A DNA stretch of 64,000 nt from Rhynochetos jubatus (Eukaryota; Chordata; Aves; Eurypygiformes; Rhynochetidae), in contig CM050651.1 in the NCBI GenBank assembly GCA_027574665.1, positions 8,247,501-8,311,500 on the forward strand. The letters are read 5' to 3'. The notes below the pieces were generated by a model. That model saw only the letters and a list, made by a program, of their open reading frames with translations, did not search any database and was not told the origin of the DNA. Positions 50,001 through 62,160 of the stretch are shown here, piece after piece; the stretch's first letter is position 1; each line of letters begins with the position of its first letter. The translations under genes were made by a program, and so were the position numbers.

Positions 50001-53000
50001 GCGCGGTCACTGCGTCCAGCGCCAGCAGCTGCTGGAGCAAAGCAGCCTTCAGGTAAGCAGTCTGTCAGCAAGTGCCTCCCATCCCACCTGCACTGCCGGC
50101 TGTGGGGCAGCCTGGCTCTCTGGGAACAGGTTCTGTCTTTCAGGGCTATTCAAAGAGCTTGAGTCTTACCCTGCATATGAAACACAGCTTATGGCACGCT
50201 TCATTCTCTGTTAGTTGAGATTAGTAAGAGACTGGGACTCTCCAGCTACACTCCCTCAAACATTAGTACTGGGAGGTGTGCATGGGAATGCAGTGCGCAA
50301 ACATCCACGTATAGGCCAGCAAGTTTATTAGCCCTGAGGCAACACTGGCTTTTCCTGACCTGGGCTGGCTCTTAGGGAGCGAATTAAGGCACTGAGCAGG
50401 CAGGAGGAGGCTGCTGAGGCCTCCTGGGGCTCCTGCACTCACACAATGTCCCCAGGGGAAGGAGTAGGCAGAGAGACCCCATGTGCCTCAGCCCGTCCCT
50501 GAGTCCTCTCTGCTCCAGCTCAACATCGCTGCCGTACAAAGGTGTTTAGCTGCCTTTGGGCCGCCTCGCACGTGCAGCTTTTGTGAGTCCCTGCGCCATA
50601 GCCAAGGAGCTCCCGCAAGTGCTGTGGAGCAGGTGCGGAGGCAGCAGCATGGTGCCAGCACCAGGCCAGGGCTGGCGAGCCTGAGGCACCTCAGGTGTCT
50701 CCCTCTGTGCTGCCGCCTTGCACTCCCTCCTGAAAGTGCAGAAACAGCCCGCCTGCCGTTGGAAGGAGCCACAGCCAGGCAGGGCCCCCAACCTGGCCTT
50801 CAACGAAGCGGTGCAGACCCGTTGGAGCGGCTCCTTGCCTGGGCCAACACGCCCTGTCACATCTGCGCCGGCTCCGTCCGTGTGACCAAGGAGCAGCGGT
50901 GAGACCTGGCTGTGTTGATCTCAGGACGGTGGAGCAGCACAGGAGGCCTGAAGAGGCCCCATCACCTGTCAGCCCTGTCCAGACCCTGGTGGCCTGATGT
51001 CAAGTGGAAGACCCTCTGCCTCCATCTTGCGTAGGCTTTGCACTGCATCTTTTTGTCTCGGTTTCACCCACGTTTTGTGGTTCCCAAGTGAAATTGGTTT
51101 CCAGTGGGAGGTGTGTGCTGTGATTGGGATGGTGCCCATCCCCACTTTCTTTGTGAGGTAGGTAGTTACCAGCTTCTTGGCAGAAGTTCCCCTCTATCAT
51201 TAGGTTGTTTAGGAGAAACCAGAACAACATATCTGCTCAATTTACACACCACTTCAATCCCCAAAGACCTGCTCAGACTCAGGTTTACTGTAAAGTGAGA
51301 ATCAGGTTGCTTTAAAGCAACCCAAATGGAGCACAATTGAATACTGCTTAGCGCACTGTTACTCCATCAACCGGTCATCGGCTGGCAGGGGGTGAAGGAT
51401 TTGTACGAACACGGAACAGGCCGACTAAAAAGGAAAGCTACTTCACGTATCAAGACTCTCCATATCGGTTTAAAAAAAACCCAAAAAACAACCAAGCAAA
51501 ACCCAAGCCCCTTTCCTCGCGCCAGACTGCATGCCTGTCAGAAGGGGCGATGCAGTAGCGTTTGTAATAATGCAGGCTTAACTCCTGAATGTTTTGCCTG
51601 TGTTTGTTTTCATTGCTGCAATAGCACCTTACGAAACATTAGTGTAAAAAAGACCCAGAACGTAAGTCTGAAAAGACGCAAAAGCACGATAAACTGGAGC
51701 CCGCGTGAACGGCTTCAGTACTCTGTTGTTCCGTGTATAGGTGCAGCAATAATGACAATCATTTATCACTGATTGATGAAACTGCTTTTTTACTGGGCAT
51801 TAGTATAGGAGTTCTGTAACTGAAATTCCACTGAAAGAACAGTATTTTATTGCCGAGTCCAAAACTCAATAAAAAATACTCTGAGAAACATTTATGATCA
51901 CATTTTAGTCTGTGACAAATTACAATGGAATACTGTTTGGACAGTCCTTGGTATTAACCAGATGCAGTGGGATTCAGGCTTCTCCATTGTACAAGAGAAT
52001 GACTCACATATTCCTCTTCCATCCTAAGGGACAGATGAAAAACTGATTGCAGGCTCTCTCACTGCTATCCTTTCATGCTGCTTGGCCCATCCCGTACTCA
52101 AGCTGGGTTTAAGGAGAAGAAAAGATGCTTGTGTTTAAGAGATTAAGTATGTTCAGACTGCGATCGTTAGTCCTGGCTGTGGTGTTGTGCTACGTTTGCG
52201 GTGTATCCCAATCCTGAGGCTTGATTACAGAGCAAACCCCTGAGTCTTCGCTCCCTCACGTTTTTTACGCTGCTTTTGCTCCACTGGCTTTGCAGCCTTT
52301 CATGGCAGCAGCGGCTGCTCTGGCAACTTGCTATTGCTTTAATTGAGATTCTGTTTCAAAGATAAATACACTCTCTTTTCATGGACCTTAAATCTGATGG
52401 AAATTTGGCCCAATGAAGTGATGTTTATATTACAGTATTTTGAGAACTGTAGATGCTGATGAGACTCAAAGCCGAATATAACTGCAGTTAATACAGACCC
52501 AGAGAAATTATTTTCAGGCTCATGCCAACAAGCTGTGACTAATTTCTTTGTTGTGGTGCAAGCTGCTTTCTGAACGTGTTCCCCATTAGCTCTGTGAGCA
52601 TCCAGTGCAGTCTCTGGCACACTCCGCAGCACAAAGCCATCCTCGCTTCTGCAACGCTGGCTGCAGAACGCAGTACCGATCCCACTGCAGAGCTGTGCGA
52701 AGCTTTCTTCGCTCTGCCTTTACCTCCAAACTAGAAAACTTTTTTTTTTTTAACTGCCCTGAGGAGGCATTTTGGACAAGCAAAGATGAGTGTCATCTGT
52801 CTTTCTGGTCTGTTTTATAGCAACATGACCAGCAACAGACTATGTTAGTGTAACATGGTGTTAGGCGGACAATTAAAAAGATGCCTCTGGGTAAAACTGA
52901 CTAGTTCATCAAATTTTATCAGAAAGTCTTGGAAAGCTGCATATCTCAGACGGGTTTCGATGCAGAAAACACTGGAGTTCCTGGAAATACCAGGGAAGAT

Positions 53001-54019
53001 CTGCTTTGTTTACACGATTCTCTTGGCAGTGGCAATTCGTCTAAATTGAAATTGTTCAGCAGAAAGCGCAGATTCAAAGAGACTTCCTATTTTAATTTCC
53101 TGAAAAGTTGGAAATCATTGAAAGATTTTCTTTTGTAATTTTGTTACTTCAGTTTTTAAAGTAAAACTTAACGTAAAAACAGAAGTAGGTGACTGGCATA
53201 AAAATGAAGAGCTTAGGATGAGCAGTCAGAATTTTTTAGCTGATCTTACGCAGTTTCCTCCTCTTTCGATTTCTGGGTCAGGGTAGCTTTTAGATATTGA
53301 TCCCAGAGTCTTCAAAGGCCAAAAGTTTAATCTGCACCCATCTTTGATATTCATGTCTTTTCGCCATATGGATTTCTTCAATCTACAGTGTGCCAGGTTT
53401 TCCACTTTGTAGGCTTTGCCTTCTTTTAGTTTGCTTCTTTGCCCAAATCATTGGAAAGTATGGATATTCCAGTCTCTCGTGGCTCTGCTCTCCGATTTTC
53501 CTCTGGCTGACGTCCACTACAGAGAAGTAAAGAGGCACAGATACTATTTGGCTTTATGGAAAGCGGTGGTGAGGTTTCAGAAGCAAGTGAGACAGGACCA
53601 AAGAGTGCATGGGAGAAGAAACTAATTTCTTGCATATTTTCCTCTTGTTTTAATCATTCCAAGGACCCTATAGATGTAAAATCTGAGCACGGGCACCTTA
53701 TCTGTTCATGTGCAGTTTCAGAGCTTCTGCTCAGCATAAGCATACTGAAGGGTGTGTACTTTCCCAGAATATATTAGTCCATATTTTGTTGAAAATTTCC
53801 TATCCTCTTTGGTCAGACTGAGGGGAGTCAGGTTTATGGCCATGAAAATATGTAAGCCCGGAACCTGGCATGTCCAACTGGCAGACAGTTTAATGGCTGA
53901 TGCCTTGTCCAGGGACAAAGGTACATGGGGACATCCTCTCGGATTGCCAAGAAAACTCATCAGTGTTATAATCCTCACATATAACCCAATTTCCTTTACA
54001 CTACTGTATGTCTAGGCCA

Positions 54020-54330
54020 GGTTCATTGCAGTTAACTTCAGACTGATGTGTGATTAGAACCACTGTTTCAATTAGAGGTGATCAAAAGAAAAATAATCGC
54101 TATTTCTAGGAAAATGTTAGACTAAACTCTGCTGACTTGATTTATAATAGTGTAAAATAATGTCTTTGTTCCTCTGAATTAAACATAATTATCCATTATA
54201 ATCACAGTAATCTGTTTGGAGCTAACTGCAGAAGGAGATTAAGTAATCTCAGTACACGATTCAGGAGTTAGTCGTTTCAATACCAGCTTCCAGACAGTTA
54301 ATGTGACTGGTAGAAGATCATACAAATTTG
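54020..54330. promoter_or_regulatory. Possible conserved non-coding element
   Basis: The sequence is AT-rich, repeat-free, and studded with homeodomain-type cores (TGTGATTAGAAC, AAACATAATTATCCATTATA, AATCACAGTAATCTG) plus a SOX-like CTTTGTTCC. The texture suggests a developmental enhancer, but conservation cannot be tested here. Confidence 0.2.
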
Positions 54331-54794
54331 GAATCTAAGGTAGCTTTAATCTGACTGAAAGTTATGTTGTACAGAGCATCTAGTGCTGTTATTTACTGCA
54401 CTACAATCATTTTTCCCTCTTACTTAGAGCCAGGACTCTGCCTTAAGTCATATCACCTTACGCTGTGATCGGATTTCACACGTCAAACAGTCGCAGAAAA
54501 TCTCTGTGCGGATGGGAGTCCTTAAAAATACATCTAGTGCTGCAGGCAAAGGCATCTGAGTCTCAGCTGGGTGGTTAAACTTCTTCCTGGGGGTCTCTCT
54601 AGATGAATGGGAAGTTATTTTCTGCACACAGCACAGCTGCAACAAGAAGGGTACAGGGAATGATCCCTCTCTTTTCAATCCCCTTTTACCATTGTACCCG
54701 GGGCCCTCTTCCTCACAGACAGGAACTGTTGGTTTGAGTCTTTTCAGACTTAGGGCCAAAAATGGGTCGTATAGCAAAACCGGGATCAGGATGA

Positions 54795-55016
54795 GTACAG
54801 CTGGCGTGCGTCAGTCCTGCGACACCAAGGGAAGCAGCAGCTCCGCGCTCTCTCTGGCAGGGGTGGTTGTCCTTCCGTCCTCGCCGCGCTCTGTGCGCAA
54901 ACACCAGCCTGCAATGCTCGTCAGCGAGGCCGCAGGGCACGGATCCGCAGCGCTGCCTCCCCAGAAGCGCCAAGGCACGCATCTGCCTCCCTGACGGTGC
55001 TTGTGGGTGGCTCGCC
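54795..55016. other. Mini CpG island in the gene desert
   Basis: About 21 CpGs occur in 220 bases at about 63% GC, near the random expectation, inside an AT-rich region. It could be a promoter of an unannotated transcript, an orphan CpG island acting as an enhancer, or a GC-rich insertion. Open frames on both strands are composition effects. Confidence 0.45.
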
Positions 55017-55676
55017 ACCAGCTGTTGACCAAGAGAGAAACAAATCTCGCTACCAATGCAAACCTAGTTGCTAATGATGTCATTATTCTTTATTATGATC
55101 AGTTTAATTACTAACAAATGTGTCCTTTCTACTGTAAGGTATTTAGAGGCTCCTTGAGTGCCTAAGACCTACAGAAGGTGACAGTGCAGCATCCTTCTGC
55201 TCAAAGTGTTGAAGCTAATTGTATCGACTCCTGGGCAATTACTGGCTCCATTCAGGAAGTGGCAGACACAGCGATTGTTAATGAGAATTATGCGGTTTTT
55301 CTTCACCGTAAAACTAGGCCTATTGCCCCCAGGTCTTAACTGCATAAACTCTGGGACGTATTTTTATACCTTTCAGTTTGCTTTAGCATTGTCTTGCAGA
55401 GAGTGTTTGACAATAACCTTTAATTTGGGGAGAAGCTGCAGCAGACTATAATTAAGGCAGCCATTTGGTGTTGGTTTTTGTTGTGTTGGTTTGGTCTTTT
55501 TAAAAAAAGAAGCAATCAAGCAACAGGAGTATTTTGTTAAAGAACAGGAGACCTCCTCGTTAAGTTGTTCTGAGAGGATATTTTTAATTAGGACATCTCT
55601 CAGAGAAGTCATATGTTCTAGTTGGTGCCTTAAGCTAACAAAAAATAAGCACGGAGCTTTATTCCTCAAGAAAACA

Positions 55677-55697
55677 ACCTTCCTTATAAAGGAAGGT
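55677..55697. repeat. Perfect inverted repeat, 9-base arms, 3-base loop
   Basis: ACCTTCCTT (55677-55685), loop ATA, then AAGGAAGGT (55689-55697). It is a tight hairpin in intergenic DNA. The GGAA/TTCC cores also resemble back-to-back ETS sites. Confidence 0.85.
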
Positions 55698-56972
55698 ATA
55701 CAAGGTGTTCTACAGATGCTCTTACTGAAGGTGACTTCTTAACAAGTCTTTACTAATGTAACAGAAACAAAGTTGGGAAGTGTTGTGATTATAGCTAGGC
55801 TCTAATTTCATTTTGAAGGGAAAAAGTCTTGATTATTTCTTAAATAATTGCTTGTGTTAATACAAACTCCTTTGTAATGTTTACTTAGAAATTGTTTATA
55901 TACAAATAAAGTTCTTTAATGTAAGAGTAACCTGATCTTGTATTCTGAACAGTGAGATACTTCGTGCCCTACTATAGGATCAAAAGGTTCTCATTTCAAT
56001 AGATAGCTGTTTAAAATAACAATTTTAATGGTAATTAAAGGCCTAATTAGTTACTTTGTCATACTGAACCAGTATCTTTACCACTTCAAGGATTGCTAAG
56101 AATGAGAAGTAGTATCTCTGACAATTTAAGCTACAGGAGCTCATAAAACATGAAATTAAAAAGCCTATTAAAAAAATAAAAAAGGAGATTCTCTTATTTA
56201 AAAAAATCGTTTAAAAATTAGCTCAATTAGAAAATAATTTCAGCTTTAAAGGAACTCTGAAAGCAGCAGTAACTACATCCGTGGATTCCAACACAAACCA
56301 CAGAAGAGGTCAATATTGTGATTCCTGTTTTACAAAGAGGAAAATAAAGGTATGTAGGAGAGGGTGAGATACCTAAGGCTGCCCCAGCAACCGTCAGGAG
56401 ACCCAGGAGCAGACAGCAGGCCTCCCACATCCCAGTCCAGACTCCTTCCCATCTCCTGTGCTGGTACAAAGATGTAAAGCCGCGAAAGGATGAAGTTGGG
56501 GGTGTGTTGCTGCCCTACAGCAGAGACTGTGCTACCGAGGTCATCCTGTCCGGATGCTAAGGTAAGAACAAATGTCCAAGTTCTCACCGAGTCAATATGA
56601 AGGAAAGGATATCAGTGTGATATCCATCTAATTTGCATCCATGGACTTGTTACATAGGTGGGGATTGTTAGGGATTCTGACGCACCGCAAGAGATTTCAT
56701 AGCAATCTAATAAAATGAATACATTTAGAGGTTCTAGTGTTCCTGGATGCAGAACAAAGTAAGATGTGAGATTTATGGTGTGGAAACCAATATCCAGGCA
56801 AAATTTTCAGATTTGCTTTACCTATGCTGCTCAACAGCATTCCAATTTCTATTTCTGTTACTTTGCGTACAGTAGTCCGTGGATGGAAGTAGAAGAGAGT
56901 TAATATCACATGTTTTCTCCAAAACACGCTCATCCTTGTAATGGACGTATGTGCTTGTGCAAAAAACACGCC

Positions 56973-56991
56973 TTTTTTTTTTTTTTTTTTT
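56973..56991 (+). repeat. T19 homopolymer
   Basis: Nineteen consecutive thymines. This could be the reversed poly(A) tail of a minus-strand retroposed sequence to its left, but no parent is recognisable. A simple homopolymer is the default reading. Confidence 0.9.
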
Positions 56992-57539
56992 GCAAAGTTT
57001 TTATGTGTAGCATTCTAAAAAAATCTACATTGTTATGAGTACCAGATGAAAAAAAAACCCATTCGTAAATACACTTCACGAGGGACTTTTGGTCTGCTAG
57101 GAAACAGGTTTAAACCCCTCAAACTTCAGCTGTCTTCAGGATTACACAGGGTGAGTATCTCTGAAGACACTTCTGGTCAGTAGCTTAATGCTTTCAGTGT
57201 TCTGTGTTAGGGCTGGTGAACTCCCATTTGTATGATGCTAAATTGGTTGTGACTTGGGTTAGCAGGAAAAAAAAAAGCTTTAACATTGCACCGGCTACTT
57301 TTGACATAGACATAATAGTTCATGCCAGGCAGCTGAGAGGCATTGTGCAGGAAAAAAGGAAAATGAGAGGGCTCAGTTGTTGAGGAAAATTAGGCACAGC
57401 AATTATGATATATGTTTTTTTAATTAAATTTCATAGATTTTAAATGTCATTCAAAGAGAGGAGAATTCCCAAGGCTAGCAATTATTTTACACAATTTATA
57501 ATATCCGTGAAGTACTGCTACCTTTCATCAAGGCACTGC

Positions 57540-57560
57540 AAAAAAAAAAAAAAAAAAAAA
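57540..57560 (+). repeat. A21 homopolymer
   Basis: Twenty-one consecutive adenines after TCAAGGCACTGC. No AATAAA lies just upstream and no target-site duplication is visible, so it is listed as simple sequence. Confidence 0.9.
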
Positions 57561-58593
57561 GCATAATGTGGGAAGATTTATAGCCCTGGAAAAGTTTGCA
57601 AGAATGGCAATGTTGATATCCAAACTTCAATTTCAGCAATGTTTGCTATTCATTTTATCTTTTTGCTTTAATCTCTGCAAATGAAATCAACTTAAAACCT
57701 CTGATTTTTGTTACTATCCAAGCTAATTCTAGGTCCCAAAAAAATCTGTGATGAATATGCCTGAAGGATCATAGAAATTGCTCTGTTTGGCAATTGCATT
57801 AGTGCAGGGTGCGCTTTGTACTGTATGTGCAAAAGTGCTACCCGTTTATCATCATATGCAATCTTTTTCTATAATGTTTTCCTAGTGTTTTTGTTTATAT
57901 CTAATTTCTCCTTGGTATGTGTGGAACACCGCTTTCCAATAGCAATATTCAGTCAGCCTGTTAAAAAAAAGCCCAAGGACATATTTCCACTAAGCAAAAT
58001 CTCTGAAAAGAAAGGGACAACAGATAAAGTGCCCCCACAGAAACAATTTCTCTAGAAGATTATGCTATTGAAAGTGTGTAATTATCTAATCACCTCCATC
58101 CTGGTACGAAGCATACAATTAGCTGACATCTTCCCTTCTTTTCAAAGGGAACAAATGCTGTATGGATTCAATTAGGGAGTTATTTAATAGAAATATTGCT
58201 AGAGTTCAGTGCAAGGAGAAACCCGAAGGATTCAAATACTTTTTTTCAGTATCGTGGCATATAGAATAATCATGTCGATTGCATCATTTAACTTGCTCAA
58301 AACAAGAGCTCTAGCAATACCAGTAGGCAAAACATGAATCAGGAGACTGTTGTGTAAATAAGCTGGAAGACAATGCCAACGAGAATACATTTAAAATAAT
58401 AAAGTTAGGAATGGCTCTTGTTCACCTCTGAACTTGAGTTTTTCATTAACATGGCCAAGAAGAACACCTACCTGAGCAAGTTCCATGACCTTTATCGTCA
58501 ATAGACAGTTTCAGTTTTATCACCGTGAGCTGAACTAGAACAGCAGTGTGTGGGAAGGATACAATAAATTTTAAAAGCTAATGGTATATTTGG

Positions 58594-58635
58594 TATATAA
58601 TGATTTGTTATATTTATATAATGAGTTGTTATATA
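58594..58635 (+). repeat. 21-base AT-rich tandem duplication
   Basis: Two adjacent 21-base units (58594-58614 and 58615-58635) share TATATAATGA-TTGTTATAT and differ at two positions. Confidence 0.85.
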
Positions 58636-59879
58636 CTTTAAATATATGGTAATGTATGTGACTCTGCCACGTACCAGTTTATAACTTAGCTGCAGTGAGA
58701 CTGAAATTAATGGAAAAACTATTGAGAAAAATGTGAAATCTTCCAGAAAATAATGCTACCATGTGCAATAAAGAGTATTGAGCTTTAGCTTCTAATCTCT
58801 TTCTTGGCTTCCTCATATCTGAATCAGATCTTTTTGCTAAGTGAATTAGCAAAATTAAAATGGTAAGCAAAAGAGAACTGCAAGAGGGTATATACTTTGA
58901 AAATTATTTATGTACATATGATATATAAAAGGATGAAAAAACTAGAATAATTATAATTCAATACACTTTGCAAAACAAATGCAGCTGTAATAAGCTTATA
59001 TTTGCGTATGGAGGTACAACTAGTTAAAATGCCAGTTAGGCAGTTCATTTTCATAACCGAGCAACCACAGCGCTGGAGTTTGTGCACAGCAAAGCCATAT
59101 CTGTAATCTGGAGTCAACAATGTAGCCTGTAAGAGTATTTTTTTCCATAATCGCAGCTAATTTTCCAGCACATGAGCTCTGAATCTGGTTCCAATTTTCC
59201 TGGCCGTGTGCATCAAGTCTTATTCCCAACGCACATTCTCTCTCTAAACGGCTGATTCGGTTAGGGATTGCCATGTGTCAGCGAGACCCACGCAGTCTTT
59301 GATAGCGGAGCCCAACGGCAGGCTTCAACCCCTCAGCCAAGCGGAGCACAACAGTTCGTCCCGCTGTGGAAAACGGCAGTTATGTCTACACAAACCGCGC
59401 AGATACAGAGAATTACACATAGATAGGTACATGTATCTCTGGGTTTAGGTCTGTGCGGTACACAGGCGTAAAAAAGAAAATGAGCCTGTCGCCTGAGGAA
59501 GCCTGGGCCAGCGTGGGCAGCCTGGAACACCTACATTTTCCTACAACCCCAGGGATGCACCAGCCTCACAGTGCTGAGTGATAAGTGTTTACAGAGATAA
59601 CCGTGGGATTTCTGCTGGCATTATGTTGATTCATTAGGAAAAGACTGCCTCTAGCTTTTAAGATGGGCCTGTATTAACCCTAAACTTCTAAGACCTTGTT
59701 TCCAAGTTGGCAAGCACAGTTTACTGAGTTAGGTCAGGGGATTTCTGTAAATACCATGCCACACTGGTATAATGCTCTCTGTTGTATTGTGGGTTTAAAA
59801 CAGACTTCGCCCTGTTGTAATTGCTGTTTGTTCTTCGCTTGCTCCTAGAACTTTTCCTTACTGTAATGCACAGAGCATT

Positions 59880-60260
59880 TTAAGAAAGGAAAGGGAATAT
59901 TACAAAGAATGCAATTTTATGACAGCTGTAAAAGTAGTTGATTCCATATACCTTTATGCCTTGCAAAACATTAGTAACTGGATCCTGGCTTCAGCATGTA
60001 ATTACATTGCTTGATGCATTGTTGGGCATTAGTAGGATTCCTTCCATCTGTCTAATGTTTCCCATCCAAGACAGCTATCACATTTTATTACAGCCGTTTA
60101 AAAATTCCTGGTCCTTTTCCAGGCTCACTCTGGGTGTGATAATACAGAATTTCACCCAAAATATTTTAAAGGAAAACTATTATGAGGCAGATGAGAATAG
60201 TATGTTTCTTACCAGTGTCTCAAATTTATGCTTTTTCTGGTGTAAATTAATTTAGGGTTC
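59880..60260. promoter_or_regulatory. Possible conserved non-coding element
   Basis: AT-rich, complex, repeat-free sequence with motifs such as TTATGACAGCTGTAAAAG (an E-box CAGCTG), CCATATACC, and TTACAAAGAATGCAATTTTA. It resembles vertebrate enhancer sequence; the assignment is a composition-based guess. Confidence 0.2.
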
Positions 60261-62126
60261 ATTAAATATGACCAATACTTCTATTATTCTTTTCATTCTC
60301 TCAGGCTCAGCAGTCAAATACAAAAATGCTTTTCAGAGACCAAGGGCTTCAGAAAATAACAACTGAATGAATCCACATTCTCCCACATCAACTGTCTATT
60401 AAATTAGCTCACTCGATAGGCAAGTAACTTAAAATCAGATCTGAAGAGGTGTCAGTGGTGTAAAAGTATCTGTTTAACAGAGTAAGGCGAAAGCCTGGCC
60501 CCAGATCCCTCACCCTCCCTCGTCCTTTGTTCCTCCCGCAGCAGCTGCAGGCTCCACGTGCACCTGAGCTAAAGAGCCAAGAATCCAGCCTTTGCTCTCG
60601 GCGTTTGAGACGTCAGGATCCTTTTTGGGGGAAACGCAGCATTTCGTGCTTAGGTCCTGGCACCAGCAGGGGTGTGAGGTCTTGGTAGAGCGATAGCATT
60701 CCTCTAGGCTGTACTTCTCAGAATCCTTCCTGTGCCCTCATAACGCCATCAGTAACTGTGCAGACAAGTCTGTCTTCCCGAGGGACCACCGGCCATATGG
60801 AGGCATCGCTGCCTGTGCAAATACAAATGACTGCTTGTAAGCAAGGGCAATGACAAATCAGCCTGCATAAGGAGCACTGGAAAGCAAATGTATTTGGTAT
60901 TCCTCATTAGGGTTGGGCTGGCCTTTGGGGCCGAAAGGCTCAATGCTGTTTCCCCTCTAGCATGGCTTCCCGTGGTGGAGATGGCTGTAACTCCTCCTCT
61001 GCAGCTGACTCCAAACCCTCCCCGTGCCGCTTGGCCTGGCCCTGAGCCACCGGCAGTGGTGGCAAACGTGCACAGCCCTCGGGCGTTTGCTCGCTGCCAG
61101 CCTCGGGAAAGCATGGGAGCTCCTGAACAAGGGATGCCAGGGCTGGCCGTGTGCCCTCGGGGAGCTGACCACATCCCCTTCCCTCCCAGGTCTCGGTCAC
61201 CAAGGGAAGGGTGGGAAAGCAACACCAGTGCCAAAAAGGATATTGGTGTTGCCCCGATAGCAGTTGGAGGGCTCAGCAGCCAGCGGTGGTTTGGTCAGAA
61301 CTACAAATGGTTTCAAATGTTTTTATTAAAAAGTTGAGGGCGTGGTTTTTTGCCAACAGTTTTGTTTTAAATTTAGTTATCTTATGTAAGAAGAGAAACT
61401 CCAAAACCTATCGGTGTCATTGTTGCTCTGTAGGAGACAAAACTCCTTAAAAAAAACCCCCACATACACTCTATATTTTCTTCTTTGGAATAAGCCATTT
61501 AAAAATTTATTCTTGACATCCCGTTACAAATTAATTTCAGGCTCAAATTCCTTTTTTCACAATACGCCCCCTTACTTTTGAAGTTATAGCCCAGTTGAGG
61601 GAAAGAAGCAAAATAGATTCACTGTGCGCGTCTGCTCTACCTGGACAAAATATGGCAAATATCCACAAACTTAGGGCAGACAGTGTACCAGATTCTCGTT
61701 ACAATAGGCTGACAAACCTCAAGAAACTGCAAAACAGCAAATGCTGATTGTCTGCAGTTACTTTACCCATAATAAGATGAAGTTTTCATTGACATCTTGA
61801 AGTGGCATCTTTCTGCCCCAGATCAGGGAAGGCTGGAGGTGCTAGATTTCCTGCACACCAACATTTATGGATATACCCAACTTGAATGTAGAAGTGTCAT
61901 TGTGTTGCACTGCTGAAATCTGATCAGGAATACCCCTTCCTGCCCTTCTCCTCAGTACTTCTCCTATCATTTCAGCTGTCTCTAGTGTCTTGCTTTGAAT
62001 TGTTGATTATGAATTACTTAAATTCTCGAATTGCCATGCGGGTATTTTCTTCAGGAAGCTTCTGTCAGATTCCAGGATGGAATATTTTAGGAAGAAAAGC
62101 TTGAAATAGACACATACGATTTTGAG

Positions 62127-62160
62127 AAAAAAAAAAAAGAAAAAAAAAAGAAAAGAAAAA
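62127..62160 (+). repeat. A-rich low-complexity tract
   Basis: An A12, A9, A4 and A5 series interrupted by single G residues. Simple sequence, no gene implied. Confidence 0.9.

Noticed and set aside
60749-61337. Overlapping frames of 161 (minus) and 149 (plus) codons
   Set aside because: Both follow from a local GC-richer segment with few stops; no domain or motif is visible.
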